A stretch of DNA of 55,440 bases from a virus. Positions 25,044 through 31,342 of this stretch are shown one piece after another. The notes under the pieces were generated by a model. The model was given only the letters and a program-made list of their open reading frames with translations, was not told the DNA's origin and did not search any database. Position 1 is the first letter of the stretch, and each line of letters opens with the position of its first letter. Made by a program: the position numbers and the translations under genes. The stretch lies in the IMG/VR virus record IMGVR_UViG_3300042090_000643, positions 1 through 55,440 of that record; one strand, 5' to 3'.

Positions 25044-25268
25044 ATGAATTCAGAAAATCACGAGATCAGAGAAATCCTAGAGGTACTTGTTGAAATCAGG
25101 AAGCAAGTCACTCATGGATTCGCAAAACTTGAAGCGCAGGTTGCAGAGATTCAGACGCAGTCTGCTCAAGAGTTCACGGAGGTTCACAAGGACCTCAATC
25201 TTCTGAGAACACGGTTGGTAGTTCCGGCTCTCATCAAGATCAAAGAGGTTCACAGTAAGATCGCATGA
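25044..25268 (+). CDS. small coiled-coil protein inside tRNA cluster
   Basis: 74 residues; ATG behind AGAGGGG. Heptad-like pattern of hydrophobic and charged residues over nearly the whole length (IREILEVLVEIRKQV, LEAQVAEIQTQ, LNLLRTRLVV). The TGA stop is immediately followed by the first base of tRNA-Gly(TCC), so transcript processing must release the tRNA from the end of the message. No family recognised. Confidence 0.65.
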   Translation: MNSENHEIREILEVLVEIRKQVTHGFAKLEAQVAEIQTQSAQEFTEVHKDLNLLRTRLVVPALIKIKEVHSKIA

Positions 25269-25343
25269 GCGGGTGTAACTCAGTGGTAGAGTGTCAGCCT
25301 TCCAAGCTGTTCGTCAGGGGTTCGAATCCCCTCATCCGCTCCA
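25269..25343 (+). tRNA. tRNA-Gly(TCC)
   Basis: Acceptor GCGGGTG/CATCCGC with one G-T pair, discriminator T, encoded CCA. Loop CTTCCAA gives TCC (codon GGA, and GGG by wobble). Starts at the base after the stop codon of the coiled-coil gene. Confidence 0.93.
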
Positions 25344-25360
25344 AAGTTTTGTGGTAATGT

Positions 25361-25435
25361 TGGCGGTTATTTCAGTGGTAGAAGACTTCCTTGACACGGA
25401 AGGAGTCGCTGGTTCAAATCCAGTACCGCCAACCA
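25361..25435 (+). tRNA. tRNA-Val(GAC)
   Basis: Acceptor TGGCGGT/ACCGCCA, discriminator A, encoded CCA. Anticodon stem CTTCC/GGAAG, loop TTGACAC gives GAC (codons GTC/GTT). Confidence 0.93.
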
Positions 25436-25448
25436 GGTTTTACAATGC

Positions 25449-25525
25449 GGGGTCGTAGCTCAGCTGGTCAGAGTGCTTGCCTGTCACGCAAGAAGTCGCG
25501 AGTTCAAGTCTCGTCGGCCCCGCCA
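25449..25525 (+). tRNA. tRNA-Asp(GTC)
   Basis: Acceptor GGGGTCG/CGGCCCC, discriminator G, encoded CCA. Anticodon stem CTTGC/GCAAG, loop CTGTCAC gives GTC (codons GAC/GAT). Confidence 0.94.
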
Positions 25526-25537
25526 ACTTTTTGATAT

Positions 25538-25626
25538 GCGGGCTTCCGCAAGGAAGCATGTCTGGTTATCTGTTCCTGCAGGATGGAGCCAGTTCATGAA
25601 ACAGGGAAACCTGGAAACCCGCTCCA
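25538..25626 (+). ncRNA. tRNA-like branched RNA with GNRA loops, candidate
   Basis: Closed by GCGGG (25538-25542) and CCCGC (25618-25622), then T and CCA, the same 3' end as the tRNA-Gly genes. Three arms follow inside: CTTCC-GCAA-GGAAG (5 bp, GNRA loop), CTGG...CCAG (25562-25565/25589-25592) with a small TCC-TGCA-GGA top, and CAGG-GAAA-CCTG (GNRA loop). No TTCRA loop and no anticodon loop can be placed, so it is not a normal tRNA. It may be a decayed tRNA, a tRNA mimic or chance. Confidence 0.35.
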
Positions 25627-25722
25627 AGATTGAGTATGGAGAGAACCATGAAGGAACATTTGGATGCCGATTTGAATAGCGTACACAAGAGGCTTGCGGC
25701 ACAGTGGTATCTTCGTGATAGT

Positions 25723-25798
25723 GGGGGTGTAGCTCAGTTGGGAGAGCGCGACGCTGGCAGCGTTGAGGTCGCAGGTTCGAACCCTGTCATCTCCACCA
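25723..25798 (+). tRNA. tRNA-Ala(GGC)
   Basis: Acceptor GGGGGTG/CATCTCC with two G-T pairs, discriminator A, encoded CCA. Loop CTGGCAG gives GGC (codons GCC/GCT). Very similar in acceptor and D arm to the two Ala tRNAs downstream, suggesting local duplication. Confidence 0.94.
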
Positions 25799-25904
25799 AG
25801 ACTTCAAGGCAGTATGAACCAGAGGGACGAGATCAGAGCTTGGCTCGACTCGACGCCTCTCATGCTGATGAATTTATCCGTCAGGCGCTGTTGTCTGACA
25901 TCGT

Positions 25905-25980
25905 GGGGGCATAGCTCAGTTGGGAGAGCGCCTGCTTTGCAAGCAAGAGGTCGGGGGTTCGATCCCCTCTGTCTCCACCA
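25905..25980 (+). tRNA. tRNA-Ala(TGC)
   Basis: Acceptor GGGGGCA/TGTCTCC with two G-T pairs, discriminator A, encoded CCA. Loop TTTGCAA gives TGC (codon GCA). Anticodon stem has one C-A mismatch. Confidence 0.94.
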
Positions 25981-26000
25981 AAGTTTTGTAGCAGTTTTTC

Positions 26001-26076
26001 GGGGGTATAGCTCAGTTGGGAGAGCGCCGCACTCGCACTGCGGAGGCCACTGGTTCGACTCCAGTTATCTCCACCA
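26001..26076 (+). tRNA. tRNA-Ala(CGC)
   Basis: Acceptor GGGGGTA/TATCTCC, discriminator A, encoded CCA. Anticodon stem CCGCA/TGCGG, loop CTCGCAC gives CGC (codon GCG). Confidence 0.94.
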
Positions 26077-26085
26077 AGTTTTTAT

Positions 26086-26159
26086 GGCGTGTTCGTCTAG
26101 TGGTCAAGGACATCTGCCTTTCACGCAGGGAATCATGGGTTCAAATCCCATACACGCTA
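26086..26159 (+). tRNA. tRNA-Glu(TTC)
   Basis: Acceptor GGCGTGT/ACACGCT (first pair G-T), discriminator A; unlike the other tRNAs of the cluster the next bases are CAT, so CCA is not encoded. D arm TCGTCTAG and loop CTTTCAC (anticodon TTC, codon GAA) are typical Glu features. Confidence 0.9.
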
Positions 26160-26202
26160 CATTCGTGACTTCCTAGTTCATAGTAGAGGACTAGGAGGGT
26201 TC

Positions 26203-26853
26203 ATGACATACACAGTCTACAAGACTGTTAATCAGGTGAATGGCAAGTTCTACATCGGGGTTCACAAAACCAACAACCCGATGGATGAATACTTGGGAAG
26301 TGGAACCGTCATCCAGCTAGCCATTCAGAAGTATGGTGTGTTGAGTTTTGTTAAGGAAATCCTCTTCAAGTATGAAACTCAAGAAGAGGCCTGGGTCAAG
26401 GAAAACGAGTTGGTTGAACTCCACAGGGCAGACCCTCTTTGCTACAATCTGAGGAAGGGAGGTTCTGGTGGTTATGACTACATAAACTCCATAGGAAGAA
26501 ACACAGTTGGAGTTTCCAAGGGTGGGATTGCTGCCAAATTGAAAAGATCAAACGATCCCAAAGTGATGACTAGATTCAAACAAGTCACACATCAAGGTCG
26601 AAAGCAAAGTCAGGCATTTCAAAGTCACTGTGCTAAGAGATCTGAATTGGGAGCAGTTAAGTGGAGAGGGCAACATCACTCTATAGAGAGTAGAAGCCTG
26701 ATGAGTAGCCAAACAGCAGGGTCTAGAAACTCTCAATTTGGCACTTGTTGGATCAGCCTGAGAGGAGTTGAAAGAAAGATTAAAGTGGAGCATCTACCCG
26801 ACTATCTAAAACTTGGATGGTTGAAAGGTAGAAAATACGACCCTGTCCTCTAG
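26203..26853 (+). CDS. GIY-YIG homing endonuclease
   Basis: 216 residues; ATG behind AGGAGGG. GIY-YIG signature: YTVYKTVNQVNGKFYIGVHK at residues 2-22 (Tyr...YIG), then a LGSG segment and E50s-region helix, catalytic Glu probably in KENELVELH. The C-terminal half is a Lys/Arg/Ser-rich DNA-binding region with NUMOD3-like KGGIAAK and NSQFGTCW pieces. AT-rich relative to its neighbours. It lies between tRNA-Glu(TTC) and tRNA-Glu(CTC), and its last five codons lie inside the latter gene. Confidence 0.85.
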   Translation: MTYTVYKTVNQVNGKFYIGVHKTNNPMDEYLGSGTVIQLAIQKYGVLSFVKEILFKYETQEEAWVKENELVELHRADPLCYNLRKGGSGGYDYINSIGRNTVGVSKGGIAAKLKRSNDPKVMTRFKQVTHQGRKQSQAFQSHCAKRSELGAVKWRGQHHSIESRSLMSSQTAGSRNSQFGTCWISLRGVERKIKVEHLPDYLKLGWLKGRKYDPVL

Positions 26854-26915
26854 ATGGCCTAGGAGACTGGCCTCTCAAGCCGGGAACGTGGGTTCAAATC
26901 CCATCAGGGTCGCCA
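26839..26915 (+). tRNA. tRNA-Glu(CTC)
   Basis: Acceptor GACCCTG/CAGGGTC, discriminator G, encoded CCA. D arm TCCTCTAG, anticodon stem CTGGC/GCCGG, loop CTCTCAA gives CTC (codon GAG). The stop codon TAG of the GIY-YIG gene falls in its D arm at 26851-26853. Last tRNA of cluster 1. Confidence 0.92.
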
Positions 26916-27060
26916 AAACTCTTATCGCAAACGATTTCTCCTGTAATTCTCTTCCCTTATCACACATATCCCAGCAAAATCTAGCATACCAACACTGATC
27001 ACACTTGGCAAGGTGTGCATTGTACCGAGCCATGTCGTCGAGTATGATGATTTCGGCCAT
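26875..27060 (-). CDS. possible small Cys-rich protein on the minus strand
   Basis: 61 codons. The first ~50 residues look protein-like (AEIIILDDMARYNAHL, then CDQCWYARFCWDMC with four Cys, then a Lys/Arg/Glu helix). The last ~12 codons are the complement of tRNA-Glu(CTC), and no convincing ribosome site precedes the ATG. It opposes all its neighbours. I keep it because the Cys pattern looks like a real small zinc-type protein, but it may be spurious. Confidence 0.3.
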   Translation of the reverse strand: MAEIIILDDMARYNAHLAKCDQCWYARFCWDMCDKGRELQEKSFAIRVLATLMGFEPTFPA

Positions 27061-27096
27061 ATACAGAGACTACAGTACTCTTCTTAGAGGACAGAC

Positions 27097-27459
27097 ATGA
27101 AATACATCGCCACATATTACTTGGATGGTGAATTTGCTGGAACTTGGGAGTTCATATCGACAAGCGACAGCAATGCCCAAGTGTCTGCCTCCAAACAGTC
27201 GAAACCTGGAGAGACTTTCACTGTCGTCACAGCCGGTTTCAGATTCCGTTCAAAATTGCTCAAGAAGGCATATGGGTACGACACGACGGGAATTGTTCAA
27301 GAGGAGAATCAGACCAATCAGCGCGACACTAACAAGCAGCGCGAGAAGGTTGAAGACTCTCCGAATCCGGCCAACATCGCAGTGGATGGCGAGGCTTTGG
27401 CGGAGTTCCCTGAGCTTAAAAATCGACCAAATAGATTGCCAACCCGCAATCTCTTCTGA
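27097..27459 (+). CDS. hypothetical protein
   Basis: 120 residues; ATG behind TTAGAGGACAG. The N-terminal half is beta-like (MKYIATYYLDGEFAGTWEFIS, ETFTVVTAGFRFRSK). The C-terminal half is a charged, Asn/Gln-rich, probably disordered tail. No domain recognised. It starts the rightward replication region and is followed 22 bases later by another unknown gene. Confidence 0.6.
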   Translation: MKYIATYYLDGEFAGTWEFISTSDSNAQVSASKQSKPGETFTVVTAGFRFRSKLLKKAYGYDTTGIVQEENQTNQRDTNKQREKVEDSPNPANIAVDGEALAEFPELKNRPNRLPTRNLF

Positions 27460-27481
27460 GTGATGAAAAGTAATAGATACC

Positions 27482-28117
27482 ATGTCCAATGTGACCGTTG
27501 AAAGCCTTGGAGTTCAGAACTTCTACGAGGTTCGCGATTCCCTGCTCGAACAAGGCAAGAAATTCGACGAGAAAAGTCTAGCTCTGGTTCAGTACGATCA
27601 ACTGGTGAACTGTGCTTTGGGGATTGCAGACTCTACGGTCTGTTCTCTACAGAAGGTCAGGGAAGAGAAGCGACGCCGGAGAGCTAGATTTCTGAGCTTG
27701 GATGCCAAGTCTCTAGAGAATTGCCTGGACTACCTCCATATTCACCAGATGGAGGAAGACATCAGGTACCATCTTGCTATGCGGGATGCTCCCAGATGGG
27801 AGGATCTCTCGTACAGGGTTCGCTCTTGGGCCAAGCTCACCTGTCTGATAAATCATGTGGACTTTCCGCTCCCGAGATTGACTGAGGTGCAAGAACTAAT
27901 CGGCCTTACAACTCTCCCAGAGACTGTCTCTAACAACTACATCCAGCGTATCAAGATTATGGCATCCAGTCCCGAGAACCTGGTGGCCTTTCGATTCCAA
28001 CTCAACAAACTTGCTGATGATCTAACCCTCTCGTTTGCAGAGTCAGATAGCAAGATGATTGAAAAACATCTGATCTCGGATTTCTCCTGTACGAGTGACT
28101 GTTTTCGAGTAATCTGA
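27482..28117 (+). CDS. hypothetical helical protein
   Basis: 211 residues, helical and charged, with a basic patch near residue 63 (EEKRRRRARF) and a mid-region LHIHQMEEDIRYHLAM. No catalytic motif seen. The gene ends at 28117 and promoter-like motif P2 follows at once, so it is the last gene of a two-gene unit with 27097-27459. Confidence 0.6.
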   Translation: MSNVTVESLGVQNFYEVRDSLLEQGKKFDEKSLALVQYDQLVNCALGIADSTVCSLQKVREEKRRRRARFLSLDAKSLENCLDYLHIHQMEEDIRYHLAMRDAPRWEDLSYRVRSWAKLTCLINHVDFPLPRLTEVQELIGLTTLPETVSNNYIQRIKIMASSPENLVAFRFQLNKLADDLTLSFAESDSKMIEKHLISDFSCTSDCFRVI

Positions 28118-28118
28118 T

Positions 28119-28147
28119 AACCGATCCGAGTTCTCGTACAGTAGAAT
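28119..28147 (+). promoter_or_regulatory. bipartite promoter-like motif P2
   Basis: AACCGATCCG, 13 bases, TAGAAT. Just after the stop of the preceding gene and 15 bases before the helicase ATG, with a GTGGAGGG ribosome site in between. Confidence 0.55.
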
Positions 28148-28162
28148 GAACGTGGAGGGAAG

Positions 28163-29902
28163 ATGGCAACTGACCTGGTGCAACTGAATCCTACAGTGAA
28201 GAACCTTGCCTGGCTTAATTCGCCAGTCATCAGGGATCACTTTCCGTTTCCAGGGATTCGACCTGCTCAGGATGTGGCACTCGATGAAATTACTCGTGCC
28301 TATGCTGAACACAAGAAGTTCGTCATCATCGAGGCTCCGACCGGCTCTGGTAAATCTGGCATTGCAATGGCCGCCGCGTCCTGGGCTAAGACTCTCCAAG
28401 TCGATCACCCGCTGACTCAGCCAGGTGCTTACATCCTTTCTCCACAAAAGACCTTGACCGCTCAGTACATGAAGGATTTCGAGATCAATGGTCTGCTGGA
28501 ACTCAAAGGCAAAGCGAATTACTGGTGCACAACGCACGATACTGATTGTGACTCTGCGGCGATCATCAACAACGCCAGCAAAGAGGGTGACAATCGATCC
28601 TGCTGCATGGACTGCCCCTACAAGATCGCCAAGAAGCGTTTCATCGACAACCCCATTGGTGTAACGAATTTCGCCTTCTATCTGAACGAAACCCAATATG
28701 CTGGCCAGCTCAAGAATCGCAAGATGCTGATCCTTGACGAAGGTCATAACACCGAGTCTCAGGTTCTGGGTTTCGCTGACACGGTCATCTCTCGTTACAA
28801 GACTGAAGAGTTGGGACTGGGTCGCATCCCGACGTTCAAGCCTGGTGAGAATCTCAAGTGCAAGAAGTGGTTGTCGGAAACTTTCATTCCCACCGCTCAA
28901 CAGCACATGACTGATCTCACCAATCAGATTGAGATGGCTCGCATCGATTCAGACATTTCCTATCTCGAAGGTGGCAAGAATCGCGAAGACTTGATGAAGC
29001 TGATCAAGAAGCTCGATAGCTGGGACAAGTTCATTTGCCGGCTGAATCGGTTCATGGCTTCTGACGACATGCTGAACTGGCTTTGTTTCACAACCGAAGA
29101 GAACAAGAGGAGCGGAACCAAGGAAGAGTTGCTCATCAAGCCTCTGACTGCCACGATGTTCGCCGATGAGATTCTGTTCGACAAGGCAGAGATGGTGGTC
29201 ATCATGAGCGCGACCATCCTCGATTTCAACTTCTTCATGCGCAACCTGGGCATCAACCCAGCTGACGCAATCTGTGTTCGAATCGACAGTGACTTTCCTG
29301 TCGAGAATCGTCCGGTGTATTTCCAGAAGATTGGTAGCATGGCGGCTCGAGTTGACAAGGAAACTGGCATGCGGATGCGGGAACTCACCATGCCCAAGAT
29401 GGTACTCTTCGTGGAGAAGTTACTCGACAAGTACTCCGGCAAGAAGGGAATCATCCACACCAACAGTTACGAATTTGCCAAACAGGTGATCACTCACTTG
29501 CGTTCCACTCGCCACGGATACCGGATCGTGACTCATACGAGCGATACTGGTAGCCGTGAGGCCGCTGTCCTTGAGCATGCTGAGCGTGAAGATGACACGG
29601 TGCTGATCTCTCCGTCTAGTACAGAAGGATTAGATCTGAATGAGGATCTGGGTAGATTCTGCATTATCGTGAAGACACCTTACGCCTTTATGGATGAATA
29701 TGTTACCGCTAGAATGAAGAGAGATGCCGATTGGTACACCTACAACACACTACTGACTGTAGTTCAAGCCACGGGAAGAGTAGTCCGTTCAAATTCAGAC
29801 AAAGCTCACTGCTGGATTCTTGACTCCGACTTTGAAGCTCTATTTCGTCGTGGAGGACACATGCTCCCCAACTGGTGGACTAATGCTTTGATATTTCGGT
29901 AG
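28163..29902 (+). CDS. XPD/DinG-like superfamily 2 helicase
   Basis: 579 residues; ATG behind GGAGGG. Walker A APTGSGKS (~residues 59-66), a DEAH-type box LDEGHN at ~191-196, motif with MSATI (~350), and a C-terminal QATGRVVRS motif VI. Between Walker A and the DEGH box are Cys122, a second Cys about eight residues on, and a CCMDCP group, the spacing of the iron-sulphur domain of XPD/DinG helicases, which unwind DNA 5' to 3'. From about 29600 the codon usage changes (AGA replaces CGN), and the last 63 bases overlap a convergent GIY-YIG gene. Confidence 0.82.
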   Translation: MATDLVQLNPTVKNLAWLNSPVIRDHFPFPGIRPAQDVALDEITRAYAEHKKFVIIEAPTGSGKSGIAMAAASWAKTLQVDHPLTQPGAYILSPQKTLTAQYMKDFEINGLLELKGKANYWCTTHDTDCDSAAIINNASKEGDNRSCCMDCPYKIAKKRFIDNPIGVTNFAFYLNETQYAGQLKNRKMLILDEGHNTESQVLGFADTVISRYKTEELGLGRIPTFKPGENLKCKKWLSETFIPTAQQHMTDLTNQIEMARIDSDISYLEGGKNREDLMKLIKKLDSWDKFICRLNRFMASDDMLNWLCFTTEENKRSGTKEELLIKPLTATMFADEILFDKAEMVVIMSATILDFNFFMRNLGINPADAICVRIDSDFPVENRPVYFQKIGSMAARVDKETGMRMRELTMPKMVLFVEKLLDKYSGKKGIIHTNSYEFAKQVITHLRSTRHGYRIVTHTSDTGSREAAVLEHAEREDDTVLISPSSTEGLDLNEDLGRFCIIVKTPYAFMDEYVTARMKRDADWYTYNTLLTVVQATGRVVRSNSDKAHCWILDSDFEALFRRGGHMLPNWWTNALIFR

Positions 29903-30610
29903 AAATCCAGTTTCTCCCTTTCTTCTACCTAGTCTCCATCCACTATGGATATATCCATTTACCTCTGAAAGAGGAACATTTTTGCTTTCGTTTGTGGTAT
30001 CATTAGTGATCCACTTATTACCTCTTCCGGAAGTTCCATTCTTGGCTCGTGTTTGATGAATATCAAGCGCGACCTCGTGTCTATTCCTTATCCAGTTATG
30101 GTGAGTTCCAGTGGTCTTATCAGATAGTAGTTTCCTACTATTTTCACTGTGAGTTTTTCCGAAGAATCCGTTGTCTTCACCCTTGTTCTTACCAAAGAAA
30201 TTGTTGTTACTTCCACTGCTTCTTGAACTCAGTGCTTTCTTTCGATTAGGTGAGTTAGCCCAGATTTTGCGTTGGGCTATTCTCATATTGTTACGAGCAT
30301 CCGGGCTGAATACGATGCTTTCTCCTCCGAGTGTGGAATTATACCCACTGGGGCTTAACGTATTGAATTTTATGATAAAGCGGGTTTCTAGCTCAGCTAG
30401 TTCTTCTGGATCGTTCGTTTCGACTACAGTTTCAAAAATAAAGGCGTCTACTCCCCATTTTCGGATGGCTCTGTGAAGACATCGAGAACTGTCTTTAGAA
30501 GAGAAGGCATCACTCACATGTTCTTTCCAACGATGTTCTTTGTTTGGATGGGTATTCTTTCCGATGTATGATTTGCCAGTGAATCTGTTGGTTAGTTTGT
30601 ATACATTCAT
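29840..30610 (-). CDS. GIY-YIG homing endonuclease with NUMOD3 motifs
   Basis: 256 residues. MNVYKLTNRFTGKSYIGKNTHP is the GIY-YIG core; WGVDAFIFETV and ELETRFI (catalytic Glu) follow. NUMOD3 repeats occur near residues 135-165 (NNNFFGKNKGEDNGFFGK). The C-terminus has a beta-type DNA-contact region (NKWITNDTTNES, GWRLGRRK). AT-rich. On the minus strand, with its 3' end overlapping the end of the helicase gene by 63 bases. A GGAAGGAG site lies about 12 bases before the ATG. Confidence 0.88.
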   Translation of the reverse strand: MNVYKLTNRFTGKSYIGKNTHPNKEHRWKEHVSDAFSSKDSSRCLHRAIRKWGVDAFIFETVVETNDPEELAELETRFIIKFNTLSPSGYNSTLGGESIVFSPDARNNMRIAQRKIWANSPNRKKALSSRSSGSNNNFFGKNKGEDNGFFGKTHSENSRKLLSDKTTGTHHNWIRNRHEVALDIHQTRAKNGTSGRGNKWITNDTTNESKNVPLSEVNGYIHSGWRLGRRKGETGFLPKYQSISPPVGEHVSSTTK

Positions 30611-30701
30611 TGGTGTTAGTTACTCCTTCCATGAAGGGGTTGAAATTGCGGAAATTTGATCTAATTACCTAATTCAAATATCAGATTAGTAGAGGGTTGA
30701 C

Positions 30702-31331
30702 ATGAAAAGCAAACTCTTGAAGAAATCCGCCGCACCTCAGTTTCCTCCTATCCCTCCTGAGGAAGCCCGGAAATGGTTACTAGAGCAAGGCTTCACCGAG
30801 CGCCAGGTGGATTATTCTGAGGTTCGCTCGAATTTCGGCACCGGCAAGAAGTGGAAGGGTATTGTCCGTGAGTACCTTAAGAGTCAGCACGAGATCTATC
30901 TCAATCTCGATACGGGTGCCTGGGACTATCACAACAACAAATCTGGCTTCGGAGATGATGGCATCCGCTGTCGCGACCTCATCTCCAAGGTTAAGAACGT
31001 CCTCCGGGTCAAGAAGGATCCTTTCCGTCCTGATAATCTTCCACAGATCGAGTTGGGAAGAAGTGAAGAAGCAGTCAAAGGTGATTATCGCGGATACTTC
31101 GACAAGAAGTACCCGTATCCCAACGACATGGACACCTACACCATCTTCACTACCTTCAAGGATCCAGATACTGGAGAAGATGACGAGGATATGAGTGAAG
31201 AGATCGACGTTGTAGCCAAGAACGAGAAGCACGCCAGAGCCATTGCAAATGCAGCCATCAAAGAAGACTACATGCCAGGAGTGACCATCGGTAAGGTTGT
31301 GTGGCATCCTCGTGGAGTCATGTTCATGTGA
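30702..31331 (+). CDS. hypothetical protein
   Basis: 209 residues, ATG behind TAGAGGG. N-terminal helical region (PPEEARKWLLEQGFTERQV), a basic FGTGKKWKGIVREYLK segment, then an acidic middle (DTGEDDEDMSEEID) and a C-terminal KVVWHPRGVMFM. No known motif seen. Placed before a zinc-ribbon protein and the DnaB-like helicase, so a replication accessory is possible, not shown. Confidence 0.6.
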   Translation: MKSKLLKKSAAPQFPPIPPEEARKWLLEQGFTERQVDYSEVRSNFGTGKKWKGIVREYLKSQHEIYLNLDTGAWDYHNNKSGFGDDGIRCRDLISKVKNVLRVKKDPFRPDNLPQIELGRSEEAVKGDYRGYFDKKYPYPNDMDTYTIFTTFKDPDTGEDDEDMSEEIDVVAKNEKHARAIANAAIKEDYMPGVTIGKVVWHPRGVMFM

Positions 31332-31342
31332 TCGGAGTCACT

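Noticed and set aside
25473-25679. ORF covering tRNA-Asp and the tRNA-like element
   Set aside because: Most of the reading frame is tRNA sequence and no ribosome site precedes any start; treated as RNA.
25763-26176. 137-codon frame through several tRNA genes
   Set aside because: Translated tRNA; no independent protein-like part.
28043-28906. 287-codon minus-strand frame
   Set aside because: Antisense to the helicase, whose Walker A and Cys motifs are on the plus strand.
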